Shown: one piece after another, positions 40,970 to 49,311 of the stretch
Layout: each line of letters starts with the position of its first letter
Position numbering within the stretch: the stretch's first letter is position 1
Assembly: GCA_036500605.1 (NCBI GenBank)
Contig: DASYBU010000035.1
Span: 47,771-111,770, forward strand
Source of the DNA: JAFALK01 sp036500605
Lineage (GTDB): Bacteria > Pseudomonadota > Gammaproteobacteria > Burkholderiales > Burkholderiaceae_C
DNA: 64,000 bases
Reading direction: 5' to 3'
Translations under genes and position numbers: made by a program
The notes under the pieces: model-generated
The model's input: only the letters and a program-made list of their open reading frames with translations
Database searches by the model: none
Told to the model about the DNA's origin: nothing

Positions 40970-42318
40970 TGCTCGGACGGCGCCTCGGCTGCCGGCAAAT
41001 AAGGCGCGACCTGCTCATGGAGCAGGTATTGCACCTCGCACCAATCACCGATGCCATTGCGATAGGAGAGGATCAGCCCGCCATCAAACAGGCGAGCCAC
41101 CTTGTGCAGATTGTCCATGCTGTCCAGCGCCACGCCATGCTTGGTGCGCACCAGGGCAAGATGCTGGAGATCCTCGACGGACAAGGGCATTTCATCGCGC
41201 AGCACGCGCTCGGCGGTCGCGGCCAGCGTATCGTCTTGCAGCGGCAAGCTCGGCCGCTGAACAGCCGCCTTGGCGCACACGGACTTGAGCAGGCGGAAAT
41301 AGTCGCGCACGCTACCGCTGGAAGCCAAGGCCAGCCGCCGCAATTGCGCGAGAGGGATGATGGATTCAATGTCCGGATAACGTTTCCTCGCGCTACTGAC
41401 CAGGCCATTGATGCCCGCAGCATGCGGATGGACCGGCTGGGCGCCCTTGTTCAGGTCCGGCGTTTCAAACACCTTCACATGCGGCAGCTTGCAGACCTCG
41501 ACACCAAAATAGCCCCCGATGCGCGGCACCAGGAACGGCAGAAAGGGCGGCACGCTGTAAACCGTGTGCACATGATCCAACTTGAGGAATTGGCCATTGA
41601 CGTCGAAGACCTGGATGATGGCCTCATAGCTGTCCTTGGCGTTGGGTCCGGAGACTCGCAGCCGCTCCAAGGAATCAAGAACCAGCACGACTTGCGTGCC
41701 TTGCCCTCTCGCTTGCCGGATGTCATCCACCACGGACTTGATAAAGCCCTTGACCTGTTCGAACCAGCCGCCGCGCGATGACTCCAGGGCGCGCTGGACT
41801 TCCGCACGGAAGCTCGGGTTGGTCTGCATTTGCGCCGTGAAGCTGGCCCCGCCGAGGTTGGCGCCAAGCTGGGTGAGATTGACTTCGGTCTGGGTCAGCC
41901 ATTCCCACAAGCGCTGGCCATAGGTGCCCGTGGCACGGCTGGCGCCAAAGTCTCGATCGGCTTCGTCAGCCAGGGCCGCAGCCAGCGAAACCAGCAAAGA
42001 CTCCAGTTTGACTGGCTCACCGAGATTGAGGCGCTTTTCCATGTCGGCAACGACCACATAAAAATCGCCCTGACGCAGTTCATGCGCCATCCGACGAAGC
42101 TCGGTGGATTTGCCGACGCCGCGATGTCCCGTGAACAACCATGTGCCCGGCCGTGCCGACAGCTCGATATTCGCCTTCAGCTCGTCAACCGCTGAAATGC
42201 CACCATCCTCATGCATACCCGCAACGTACAGCAGACGATCTGCCGGATGATCCAAATCCAGCGTCCGCTCAAAATCGAGCGCCTGGAAGAGCTTCTTGAT
42301 GTCGTCGATATTTGCCAT
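40966..42318 (-). CDS. AAA/STAND-like P-loop ATPase
   Basis: This 450-residue protein has a single P-loop module: Walker A GHRGVGKST at 64-72 and Walker B VVLVLDSLERL at about 210-220. It is followed by helical and possibly winged-helix regions (LALASSGSVRDYFRLLKSV, then ALVRTKHGVALDS). The architecture is like ORC/Cdc6- or STAND-type NTPases that control a partner. It starts 27 bases after the hom stop, so hom read-through could express it, and overlaps the TPR gene by four bases, so both products are made together. The pair is reminiscent of NLR-like conflict systems. No nuclease or protease effector domain is recognised. Confidence 0.82.
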   Translation of the reverse strand: MANIDDIKKLFQALDFERTLDLDHPADRLLYVAGMHEDGGISAVDELKANIELSARPGTWLFTGHRGVGKSTELRRMAHELRQGDFYVVVADMEKRLNLGEPVKLESLLVSLAAALADEADRDFGASRATGTYGQRLWEWLTQTEVNLTQLGANLGGASFTAQMQTNPSFRAEVQRALESSRGGWFEQVKGFIKSVVDDIRQARGQGTQVVLVLDSLERLRVSGPNAKDSYEAIIQVFDVNGQFLKLDHVHTVYSVPPFLPFLVPRIGGYFGVEVCKLPHVKVFETPDLNKGAQPVHPHAAGINGLVSSARKRYPDIESIIPLAQLRRLALASSGSVRDYFRLLKSVCAKAAVQRPSLPLQDDTLAATAERVLRDEMPLSVEDLQHLALVRTKHGVALDSMDNLHKVARLFDGGLILSYRNGIGDWCEVQYLLHEQVAPYLPAAEAPSEQ

Positions 42319-42345
42319 GCCCCGAGTGTGCCAGCCGAGCCAAAC

Positions 42346-43656
42346 TCAGGCCAGCTCTTCCTTGCGGATCCGCACGATCGGCGCCAGCACGGTCGGCAGC
42401 GCCTGCATCTGCGCCAGGGCCTTGTTCATGCGGCCTTCAACGGTTTCGTGCGTCAGGATGATCAGGTCGGTCTGCTTCTCGCCCTCGTTCGATTCGCGTT
42501 GCAGCACGGCGTCGATCGAGATGTCGTGCTCGGCCAGCGTCGTGGTGATCTTCGAGAGCACGCCGGCTTCGTCGGCCACGCGCAGGCGCAGGTAGAAGCT
42601 GGTCTGCACGTCTTCCATCGGCAGGATGGGCAGGCTGCTCATCGCGTCGGGCCGGAAGGCCAGGTGCGGCACGCGGTGCTCGGGGTCGGCGGTGTGCAGG
42701 CGGGTGATGTCGACCAAGTCGGCCACCACGGCCGAAGCGGTCGGCTCGGCGCCGGCGCCCTTGCCGTAGTAAAGCGTGGTGCCAACGGCATCGCCCTGCA
42801 CCACCACGGCGTTCATCGCGCCTTCAACGTTGGCGATCAGACGGTTCGTCGGAATCAGCGTCGGGTGCACGCGCAGCTCGATACCGTTCTCACGGCGGCG
42901 CGTCATACCCAGCAGCTTGATCCGATAACCGAGCTGTTCAGCGTACTTGATGTCGGTGGCCTGCAGCTTGGTGATGCCTTCGACGTGCGCCTTGTCGAAC
43001 TGCACGGGAATGCCGAAGGCGATGGCCGACATGATGGTGGCCTTGTGCGCGGCGTCCACGCCTTCGATGTCGAAGGTGGGATCGGCCTCGGCATAGCCCA
43101 GGCGCTGCGCTTCCTTGAGCACGGTCGCAAAGTCCAGGCCCTTGCCGCGCATTTCGGACAGGATGAAATTGGTCGTGCCGTTGATGATGCCGGCGATCCA
43201 TTCGATGCGGTTGGCGGTCAGGCCTTCGCGCAGCGCCTTGATGATCGGAATGCCGCCGGCCACGGCCGCTTCAAACGCGACGATCACGCCCTTGGCGTGC
43301 GCGGCCGCGAAGATCTCGGTGCCGTGCACGGCCAGCAACGCCTTGTTGGCGGTGACCACATGCTTGCCCGCGGCGATCGCCTCCAGCACCAGGGTCTTGG
43401 CGATGCCGTAGCCGCCGATCAGCTCGACGACGATGTCGATCTCGGGGTTCTTGATGATCTCGCGCGCGTCGCTGACCACGGGGCAGGCGTCGCCGACGAT
43501 CTGCTTGGCGCGGGCCACGTCGAGGTCGGCAACACAAGCAATCTCGATGCCGCGGCCGGCTCGGCCGCGAATCTCCTCCTGGTTGCGACGCAGAACATTG
43601 AATGTGCCGCCGCCGACGGTGCCGATGCCAAGAAGGCCTACCTTGATCGCGTTCAT
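42346..43656 (-). CDS. hom: Homoserine dehydrogenase
   Basis: Hom reduces aspartate semialdehyde to homoserine, the branch point to threonine and methionine. The 436-residue single-function enzyme has IKVGLLGIGTVGGGTFNVL (NAD(P) loop), AGIINGTTNFILSEM, GYAEADPTFDIEGVDAAHK and a C-terminal ACT domain (FYLRLRVADEAGVLSKITTTL) for threonine feedback. It is followed, after 27 bases, by the ATPase/TPR pair rather than by thrC. Confidence 0.97.
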   Translation of the reverse strand: MNAIKVGLLGIGTVGGGTFNVLRRNQEEIRGRAGRGIEIACVADLDVARAKQIVGDACPVVSDAREIIKNPEIDIVVELIGGYGIAKTLVLEAIAAGKHVVTANKALLAVHGTEIFAAAHAKGVIVAFEAAVAGGIPIIKALREGLTANRIEWIAGIINGTTNFILSEMRGKGLDFATVLKEAQRLGYAEADPTFDIEGVDAAHKATIMSAIAFGIPVQFDKAHVEGITKLQATDIKYAEQLGYRIKLLGMTRRRENGIELRVHPTLIPTNRLIANVEGAMNAVVVQGDAVGTTLYYGKGAGAEPTASAVVADLVDITRLHTADPEHRVPHLAFRPDAMSSLPILPMEDVQTSFYLRLRVADEAGVLSKITTTLAEHDISIDAVLQRESNEGEKQTDLIILTHETVEGRMNKALAQMQALPTVLAPIVRIRKEELA

Positions 43657-43679
43657 GAGCTTGTCTGTCCGGAAATGAT

Positions 43680-44903
43680 TTATGCGTAGCGCTTGCGGTA
43701 TTGCGAGAGAAAACGTTCGATGCGGCCGATGGCTGTGCTGAGGTCGTCCACATTGGGCAGGAAGACCAGGCGGAAGTGATCGGGCGCGATCCAGTTGAAG
43801 CCGGTGCCCTGCACGATCAGCACCTTCTCCTCGGCCAGCAGCTCATAGGCGAATTGCTGGTCGTCGGTGATCGGGTACATCTTGGGGTCGAGGCGCGGGA
43901 ACATGTAGAGCGCCGCCTTCGGCTTGACCACGCTGACGCCGGGAATCTGTGTGAGCAGCTCATAGGCAAGATCACGCTGGTGGCACAGGCGGCCGGTCGG
44001 CGCGACCAAGTCCTTGATGCTCTGGTAGCCGCCCAGTGCGGTCTGGATCGCGAGCTGGCCCGGTGTGTTCGAACACAGGCGCAGCGAGGCCAGCATGTTC
44101 AGACCCTCGATGTAATCGCGGGCATGGCGCTTCTCGCCCGAGACGATCATCCAGCCCGCCCGGTAGCCGCAACTGCGGTAGTTCTTCGAGAGGCCGTTGA
44201 AGGTCACGAACAGCACGTCGTCGGCCAGCGATGCCATGCTGGTGTGCGTGTTGCCGTCGTAGAGCGTCTTGTCGTAGATCTCGTCGGACAGGATGACGAG
44301 CTCATGCTGGCGGGCCAGCTCGATGATTTCGAGCAGGACCGAATCGGGATACAGCGCGCCCGTCGGGTTGTTCGGGTTGCAGACCATGATCGCGCGGGTT
44401 CGCGGTGTGATCTTGGCGCGCATGTCGGCCACATCGGGCATCCAGCCGGCCTGCTCGTCGCAGATGTAGTGCACGGGCTTGCCGCCCGACAGGCCCACCA
44501 CCGCGGTGTAGAGCGGGAAGTCGGGTGCGGGAATCAGCACCTCGTCGCCGTCGTTGAGCAAGGCGCTGATCGACATCTGGATCAGCTCGGAGGCGCCATT
44601 GCCGAGGTAGACATCATCAACCGAGACGCCCTTGATGCCCTTTTCCTGGCAGTAGTGGACGACCGCCTTGCGCGGGGCAAAAAGCCCTTTGGAATCGGTG
44701 TAGCCGGCCGCCGCCGACAGGTTGCGTATCATGTCCTGGACGATCTCGTCCGGGGGTTCCAGGCCGAAGGCGGCAACATTGCCGATGTTCAGCTTGATGA
44801 TCTTCTGGCCTTCTTCTTCCATCGCTCGCGCCTTGTCGAGCACGGGTCCGCGGATGTCGTAAGAGACATTGGCCAGCTTGCTGGACTTGGCGATGGGCTT
44901 CAA
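43680..44903 (-). CDS. alaA: Alanine-synthesising aminotransferase AlaA
   Basis: This 407-residue PLP fold-type I aminotransferase closely follows E. coli AlaA: SSKLANVSYDIRGPVLDKA at the start, KLNIGN, PAPDFPLYTA, CNPNNPTGALY and SDEIYDKTLY, with the PLP Lys in FNGLSKNYR. It makes alanine from pyruvate and glutamate. Some Burkholderiales genomes label the same gene alaC or a generic PLP aminotransferase. It precedes hom by 23 bases and heads this minus-strand string. Confidence 0.93.
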   Translation of the reverse strand: MKPIAKSSKLANVSYDIRGPVLDKARAMEEEGQKIIKLNIGNVAAFGLEPPDEIVQDMIRNLSAAAGYTDSKGLFAPRKAVVHYCQEKGIKGVSVDDVYLGNGASELIQMSISALLNDGDEVLIPAPDFPLYTAVVGLSGGKPVHYICDEQAGWMPDVADMRAKITPRTRAIMVCNPNNPTGALYPDSVLLEIIELARQHELVILSDEIYDKTLYDGNTHTSMASLADDVLFVTFNGLSKNYRSCGYRAGWMIVSGEKRHARDYIEGLNMLASLRLCSNTPGQLAIQTALGGYQSIKDLVAPTGRLCHQRDLAYELLTQIPGVSVVKPKAALYMFPRLDPKMYPITDDQQFAYELLAEEKVLIVQGTGFNWIAPDHFRLVFLPNVDDLSTAIGRIERFLSQYRKRYA

Positions 44904-44975
44904 GGCGTGGGCTCCAAGTGATGGGAGAAATGACCGGTCGAATGACGAGAAAATCGATCAAAGATTAAAACACAG

Positions 44976-45003
44976 GGTTTGCACTGGACCCCCGCTGCAA
45001 ACC
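44976..45003. promoter_or_regulatory. Inverted repeat in the alaA/Mth938-like divergent promoter region
   Basis: GGTTTGCA and TGCAAACC (8-bp perfect arms, 12 bases apart) lie in the 114-base gap between divergent genes. It may be an operator or a short hairpin; nothing identifies the ligand. Confidence 0.4.
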
Positions 45004-45017
45004 ACAAGCCAGCCTCC

Positions 45018-45419
45018 ATGAAATTTCAACTCGACGAACAACAAGGCGGCAACGCCATCTCGCGTCACGATGGGCAATGCGTCTGGGTCAACGGCCAGCC
45101 CTGGCGCGCCAGCCTGCTGGTCCCTTGGCGCGGCGAGGTGCAGGATTGGGGTCTCTCAAAGTTCGAGGACTTCACCGAAGCCCATTTCGAGCAGATCCTT
45201 CAACACAAGCCCGAACTGGTGATCCTGGGCACCGGCCCGAAGCTGCGCTTTGTAAAGCCAGCCCTGTACCGCAGCCTGATTGCCGCCGGCATCGGCATGG
45301 AAACGATGGATCTGGGCGCCGCCTGCCGCACCTATAACGTGCTGGCCAGCGAGGGTCGCGCGGTGCTCGCCGCCCTGCTGATTGAGCCGCCCTTGATCCA
45401 GACTGAGACAGTGAACTAG
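45018..45419 (+). CDS. Mth938-like (DUF498/NDUFAF3-like) domain protein
   Basis: This 133-residue protein starts at ATG 45018. The pattern LVPWRGEVQDWGLSKFEDF, then LVILGTGPKLRFVKPALYRSL and GIGMETMDLGAACRTYNVLASEGR, is the Mth938-like domain, found in bacteria and in the mitochondrial complex I assembly factor NDUFAF3. The biochemical role in bacteria is unknown. It precedes bcp by 73 bases; a TATAAT at 45440-45445 in that gap suggests bcp has its own promoter. Confidence 0.88.
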   Translation: MKFQLDEQQGGNAISRHDGQCVWVNGQPWRASLLVPWRGEVQDWGLSKFEDFTEAHFEQILQHKPELVILGTGPKLRFVKPALYRSLIAAGIGMETMDLGAACRTYNVLASEGRAVLAALLIEPPLIQTETVN

Positions 45420-45492
45420 GGGGGCTAGCCGGATCAACGTATAATTGCGGGCTATTGCCCACCCCAGGGCACAGACTCTAAAGAACGCCCAC

Positions 45493-45972
45493 ATGACGCC
45501 AGCGCTCAACAAACCTCTCCCGGAAATTGAAGCTCTTGCCACCGGCGGCGTGAAGTTCACACCCCACACCTACCTCGGTCATTCGGTGGTGCTGTACTTC
45601 TACCCCAAGGACAATACGCCCGGTTGCACGACAGAAGCCATGCAGTTCCGTGATCGTCACAAGGATTTCGTCAAGGCCGGCGCTGTCGTCCTCGGTGTTT
45701 CCCGCGACAACATGGTCTCGCACGACAAGTTCAAGCAGACGCTCGAACTGCCTTTTGAGCTGATCGCCGACACTGAAGAAAAGCTTTGCCACATGTTCGG
45801 TGTGGTCAAGAACAAGATCATGTACGGCAAGAAGGTCAAGGGCATCGAACGCTCGACCTTCCTGATCGACCCCCAGGGCGTCCTGCGCGCCGAATGGCGT
45901 GGCATCAAGGTGGCCGGTCACGTTGACGAAGTCCTGAAGGCCGTCAAGGCTCTCAAGAAGGAAGCCGCCTGA
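45493..45972 (+). CDS. bcp: Thioredoxin-dependent peroxiredoxin, BCP/PrxQ family
   Basis: Bcp reduces hydrogen and organic peroxides. The 159-residue protein has the active site YPKDNTPGCTTEAM with peroxidatic C45. The usual resolving Cys five residues on is Met50 here; a second Cys is at 99 (EEKLCHMF). This is therefore not the standard C45/C50 type and may work as a 1-Cys enzyme. The start at 45493 is chosen because upstream residues lack similarity. A terminator follows. Confidence 0.94.
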   Translation: MTPALNKPLPEIEALATGGVKFTPHTYLGHSVVLYFYPKDNTPGCTTEAMQFRDRHKDFVKAGAVVLGVSRDNMVSHDKFKQTLELPFELIADTEEKLCHMFGVVKNKIMYGKKVKGIERSTFLIDPQGVLRAEWRGIKVAGHVDEVLKAVKALKKEAA

Positions 45973-46015
45973 TCTGCTGAAACGAGCTCAGCCGGGCTCG
46001 CCAGTATGACCCCAA

Positions 46016-46040
46016 AAAGCGCCTGCCCAGGCGCTTTGTT
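46016..46040 (+). terminator. Rho-independent terminator of bcp
   Basis: The 10-bp stem AAAGCGCCTG/CAGGCGCTTT (46016-46025, 46028-46037) has a tiny loop and is followed by GTTG. It is flanked by A before and T after, so it may also act weakly on the other strand. Confidence 0.85.
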
Positions 46041-46099
46041 GCGTCTGGGCTGCGTCAAAAAAGCGCCGCTTGTGGTCATGGTCGTTTGTGCATAATGGG

Positions 46100-46166
46100 C
46101 TCATGCCCCAGTGCCGTAACCCCCAGATTCAGCAGCCAAGCCGCACAGTCGCCTGTGCGGCTTTTT
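46100..46166 (+). ncRNA. Candidate small RNA or phoH leader ended by a terminator
   Basis: A CATAAT (46091-46096) with TTGTGG 15 bases upstream (a short spacer) precedes a region with no ORF. It ends at a strong terminator: 10-bp stem AGCCGCACAG/CTGTGCGGCT, TCGC loop, five T (46139-46166). The bcp terminator lies upstream, so a transcript starting here would be 60-70 bases. It could be an independent small RNA or a terminating leader upstream of phoH (ATG 46219). Evidence is weak for the promoter and strong for the terminator. Confidence 0.35.
46139..46166 (+). terminator. Strong Rho-independent terminator upstream of phoH
   Basis: Perfect 10-bp stem (46139-46148/46153-46162), tetraloop TCGC, T-rich tail (TTTTTGCTTTT). 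It lies between two same-strand genes, 102 bases beyond the bcp terminator. Confidence 0.88.
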
Positions 46167-46218
46167 GCTTTTCTGGCCTGGAGAGCTATCTTTCCTTACT
46201 GAGCCCCAGCCGCCACAC

Positions 46219-47928
46219 ATGCCACTGCCCAAAGCCCCAGCCAAGCGCGCCAGCCGCCTAGATTCCTCTGCCTTTGCCCAGACGCTCGCGGTGAGCAAAC
46301 CCGACACCTCCCGCGAACCTTCAAGATCCAGCCCCGCCGCTCACGAGTCGGCGCACACCCCACCTGTGCTGAAGCTGGCCAGCACCAAACCTGCCGCCTT
46401 GTTCAGCCCCGCGCCCACGGTCGCCAAGCTGCCTGAAAAGCAGCCCGACCTGATGGCCGTGCGCCCCGGCACCCCGCCCGGGCTCGACAAGACGCCAGCC
46501 CGCAAGACGCCCAAGAAGAAGGTCACCGGCCCGGCCAAGCTCTTCGTGCTCGACACGAATGTGCTGATGCACGATCCGATGAGCCTGTTCCGCTTCGAGG
46601 AACACGACGTCTACCTGCCCATGATCACGCTCGAGGAGCTGGACGGGCACAAGAAGGGCATGACCGAAGTGGCGCGCAATGTGCGCCAGATCAGCCGCGA
46701 GCTTGACGCGCTCGCCGCGGGCATGAAGACCAGCAGCATCGCCGAAATGGCCAAGGGCCTGGCCCTGGATGGCACCGGCCGTCGCGAGGCCGGCGGCAAG
46801 CTGTTCTTCCAGACCGAGCTGGTCGACATGCCGCTGCCCGTGGGCCTGCCGCAGGGCAAGGCCGACAACCAGATCCTGGGCGTCGTGCAGGCGCTCAAGA
46901 ATCAGCATCCGAACCGCGAAGTCGTGCTGGTGTCCAAGGACATCAACATGCGCATCAAGGCCCGCGCGCTGGGTCTGGCGGCCGAGGACTACCGCAACGA
47001 CAAGACGCTCGAAGACTCCGACCTGCTCTACACCGGCGTGCAGGCCCTGCCCGCCGACTTCTGGGAGCGCCACGGCAAGACGATGGAGAGCTGGAGCCAG
47101 GGCGGCATCACCTTCTACCGCATCAGCGGGCCGCTGGTGCCCTCGCTGCTGATCAACGAGCTCGTCTATCTCGAAGCACCGGGCGCGACGCCGCTCTACG
47201 CCAAGGTGCTCGAGATCACCGGCAAGACCGCCGTGCTGCGCACGCTCAAGGACTACGGCAACCAGAAGCACGCGATCTGGGGCGTCACCGCGCGCAATCG
47301 CGAGCAGAACTTCGCACTCAACCTGCTGCTTGATCCGGACTGCGACTTCATCACCCTGACCGGCACCGCCGGCACCGGCAAGACGCTGCTCACCTTGGCC
47401 GCCGGCCTCTCGCAAGTGCTCGACGACCGCCGCTACACCGAGATCATCGTCACCCGCGTGACCGTGCCCGTGGGCGAGGACATCGGCTTCCTGCCCGGCA
47501 CCGAAGAGGAAAAGATGAGCCCCTGGATGGGCGCGCTCGACGACAACCTCGAAGTGCTGGGCAAGGGCGAGAACGGCGCCGGCGAATGGGGCCGCGCTGC
47601 TACCAATGATCTCGTGCGCAGCAAGATCAAGATCAAGAGCCTGAACTTCATGCGCGGGCGCACTTTCTTGAACAAGTTCGTCATCATCGACGAGGCGCAG
47701 AACCTGACGCCCAAGCAGATGAAGACGCTGATCACGCGCGCCGGCCCCGGCACCAAGATCGTCTGCCTGGGCAATCTGGCGCAGATCGACACGCCCTATC
47801 TCACCGAAGGCAGCTCAGGGCTGACCTACGCCGTCGACAAGTTCAAGGGCTGGGCTCATAGCGGGCACATCACCTTGGCGCGTGGTGAGCGCTCACGATT
47901 GGCTGATTTCGCATCCGAGGTTTTGTGA
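46219..47928 (+). CDS. PIN-PhoH fusion ATPase (PhoH2/YlaK type)
   Basis: This 569-residue protein starts at ATG 46219. A basic, Pro/Ala-rich N-terminal tail (about 1-110) is followed by a PIN domain (KLFVLDTNVLMHDP with catalytic Asp, then LEELDGHKKG and SKDINMRIKA). A PhoH-type P-loop ATPase follows: Walker A GTAGTGKTLL, Walker B FVIIDEAQNLTPKQMKT, and GNLAQIDTPYL. Such fusions have been described as RNA helicase/RNases. The tail is longer than usual. It is followed at five bases by the HAD phosphatase. Confidence 0.92.
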   Translation: MPLPKAPAKRASRLDSSAFAQTLAVSKPDTSREPSRSSPAAHESAHTPPVLKLASTKPAALFSPAPTVAKLPEKQPDLMAVRPGTPPGLDKTPARKTPKKKVTGPAKLFVLDTNVLMHDPMSLFRFEEHDVYLPMITLEELDGHKKGMTEVARNVRQISRELDALAAGMKTSSIAEMAKGLALDGTGRREAGGKLFFQTELVDMPLPVGLPQGKADNQILGVVQALKNQHPNREVVLVSKDINMRIKARALGLAAEDYRNDKTLEDSDLLYTGVQALPADFWERHGKTMESWSQGGITFYRISGPLVPSLLINELVYLEAPGATPLYAKVLEITGKTAVLRTLKDYGNQKHAIWGVTARNREQNFALNLLLDPDCDFITLTGTAGTGKTLLTLAAGLSQVLDDRRYTEIIVTRVTVPVGEDIGFLPGTEEEKMSPWMGALDDNLEVLGKGENGAGEWGRAATNDLVRSKIKIKSLNFMRGRTFLNKFVIIDEAQNLTPKQMKTLITRAGPGTKIVCLGNLAQIDTPYLTEGSSGLTYAVDKFKGWAHSGHITLARGERSRLADFASEVL

Positions 47929-47932
47929 CTCC

Positions 47933-48778
47933 GTGACGCTGTACGTTTCCGATCTTGATGGCACCTTACTGAACCCGCAAGCCGAGCTCTCCGCGCCCAC
48001 GCGCGCGGGGCTCGTGCGGCTCCTTGATGAAGGACTGCACTTCACCGTCGCGAGCGCGCGGCACATTTCCTCGATCGGCCAGATCCTGGCCGACTTGCCG
48101 CTCAAGCTGCCCGTTATCTCCAGTAATGGCGCCTTCCTCAGCGACCTGACGAGTGGCCGGCATGAGCTCGTCAACGCGATGGAGCCGGCGCTGGCGCAGG
48201 CCATCTTCGCGCTGATGCGCCGGCATGGCTTCATGCCGTTCGTGCAGATCCACGGGCCGAAAGGCGACCGGCTTTTCTACGAGCGTGTGGAGAACGAAGG
48301 GCAGCGGCTGTTCGTCGAAGCGCGCCAGAAGGCAGGCGACCCTCGCCTGACCCATACGGCGCATATCGCGAACGAGCTCCACGATCCCGCGGTGACCATG
48401 CTGGTGATTGCGGAGCAGGCGCCGCTGGCCGCGCTGCGCGACGCGATTGCCGAACTGTGTGGCGACCGCATCGAAATGCATCTGGCCGACGATCTCTACA
48501 TGCCCGGCTGGCCCTGGCTCAACATCCACGACGCCACGGCCAGCAAAGACCAGGCGATCCATGCGCTGGCTCAGCGCTACGGCCTGGCCGAGCGCGAGCT
48601 GGTGGTGTTTGGCGATCAGGTGAACGACCTCTCGATGTTCCGCAAGGCCCACCGCGGGATTGCGGTGGCCAATGCGATCGACGAGGTGCGCGAGCTGGCC
48701 CATCACGTGATCGGGCCGCACCATGAAGACAGCGTGCTGCGCTTCATCGAGGGCGACTTCCGCCGCCCCCTTGCCTAA
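47933..48778 (+). CDS. HAD-IIB (Cof-type) phosphatase
   Basis: The start is GTG at 47933, four bases after the phoH stop; a longer frame starting inside phoH is unlikely. The 281-residue protein shows the HAD motif I VSDLDGTLLN (nucleophile Asp near residue 7), SNGAFL, a Cof-type cap, and motif IV VFGDQVNDLSMF. Members dephosphorylate sugar phosphates, pyridoxal phosphate or flavin mononucleotide. The exact substrate is unknown. It is convergent with yidB. Confidence 0.9.
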   Translation: MTLYVSDLDGTLLNPQAELSAPTRAGLVRLLDEGLHFTVASARHISSIGQILADLPLKLPVISSNGAFLSDLTSGRHELVNAMEPALAQAIFALMRRHGFMPFVQIHGPKGDRLFYERVENEGQRLFVEARQKAGDPRLTHTAHIANELHDPAVTMLVIAEQAPLAALRDAIAELCGDRIEMHLADDLYMPGWPWLNIHDATASKDQAIHALAQRYGLAERELVVFGDQVNDLSMFRKAHRGIAVANAIDEVRELAHHVIGPHHEDSVLRFIEGDFRRPLA

Positions 48779-48787
48779 GACGCTGCT

Positions 48788-49267
48788 TCAGGCCGGCATG
48801 GCGCCCGGCATCACGCCCGGCACGCCGCTCGACTGGGCGCCGCCGCCCATCAGCTGACCCAGCACGCTCGACAACACGTCGCCGCCGGGCATCTGTCCAT
48901 TCGGCGTGATGTGATTGATCAGCCCAGGCAGGACCTGGCTCAGCTCAGCGGCCAGATCGCCATGCGAGGCACCGATCTGTTGCGCCATCTGGCCCAGCGC
49001 GCCCGAGTTGCCGCCCAAGGCATGGCTGATCTCATCCGCCGAGACCGGCATGTTGGCGCCTTGCGCGATCCATGACTGCACATGCTCGCCCAGGCCACCC
49101 GCTTGCAACTGCTGCAGGAGCGCCGGCAAGCCACCCTGCAAGACGCCGCTGTTGAGCAGGCCGCCCACCAAACCACCGAGGTTCAGGCCACCCGCCGTCG
49201 TTTGCGCGGTCTGGCCGCCCATCAGCGCCTGTTCGGCCGCGCCGACCAATGAATCCAACAGTCCCAT
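48788..49267 (-). CDS. yidB: YidB-family protein (DUF937)
   Basis: This 159-residue protein is rich in Gly, Gln and Leu. The stretch GLPALLQQLQAGGLGEHVQSW, then PVSADEISHALGG and AAELSQVLPGLINHITPNG, is the YidB signature. Function is unknown, although DUF937 proteins recur in stress and envelope contexts. A Gly/Pro/Met-rich tail ends the protein. It lies downstream of the MFS gene on the same strand, with a 44-base gap. Confidence 0.9.
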   Translation of the reverse strand: MGLLDSLVGAAEQALMGGQTAQTTAGGLNLGGLVGGLLNSGVLQGGLPALLQQLQAGGLGEHVQSWIAQGANMPVSADEISHALGGNSGALGQMAQQIGASHGDLAAELSQVLPGLINHITPNGQMPGGDVLSSVLGQLMGGGAQSSGVPGVMPGAMPA

Positions 49268-49311
49268 GATTCAACTCCTCATGCCGCGGCCAGAGCGGCC
49301 GCCAGCCGATG

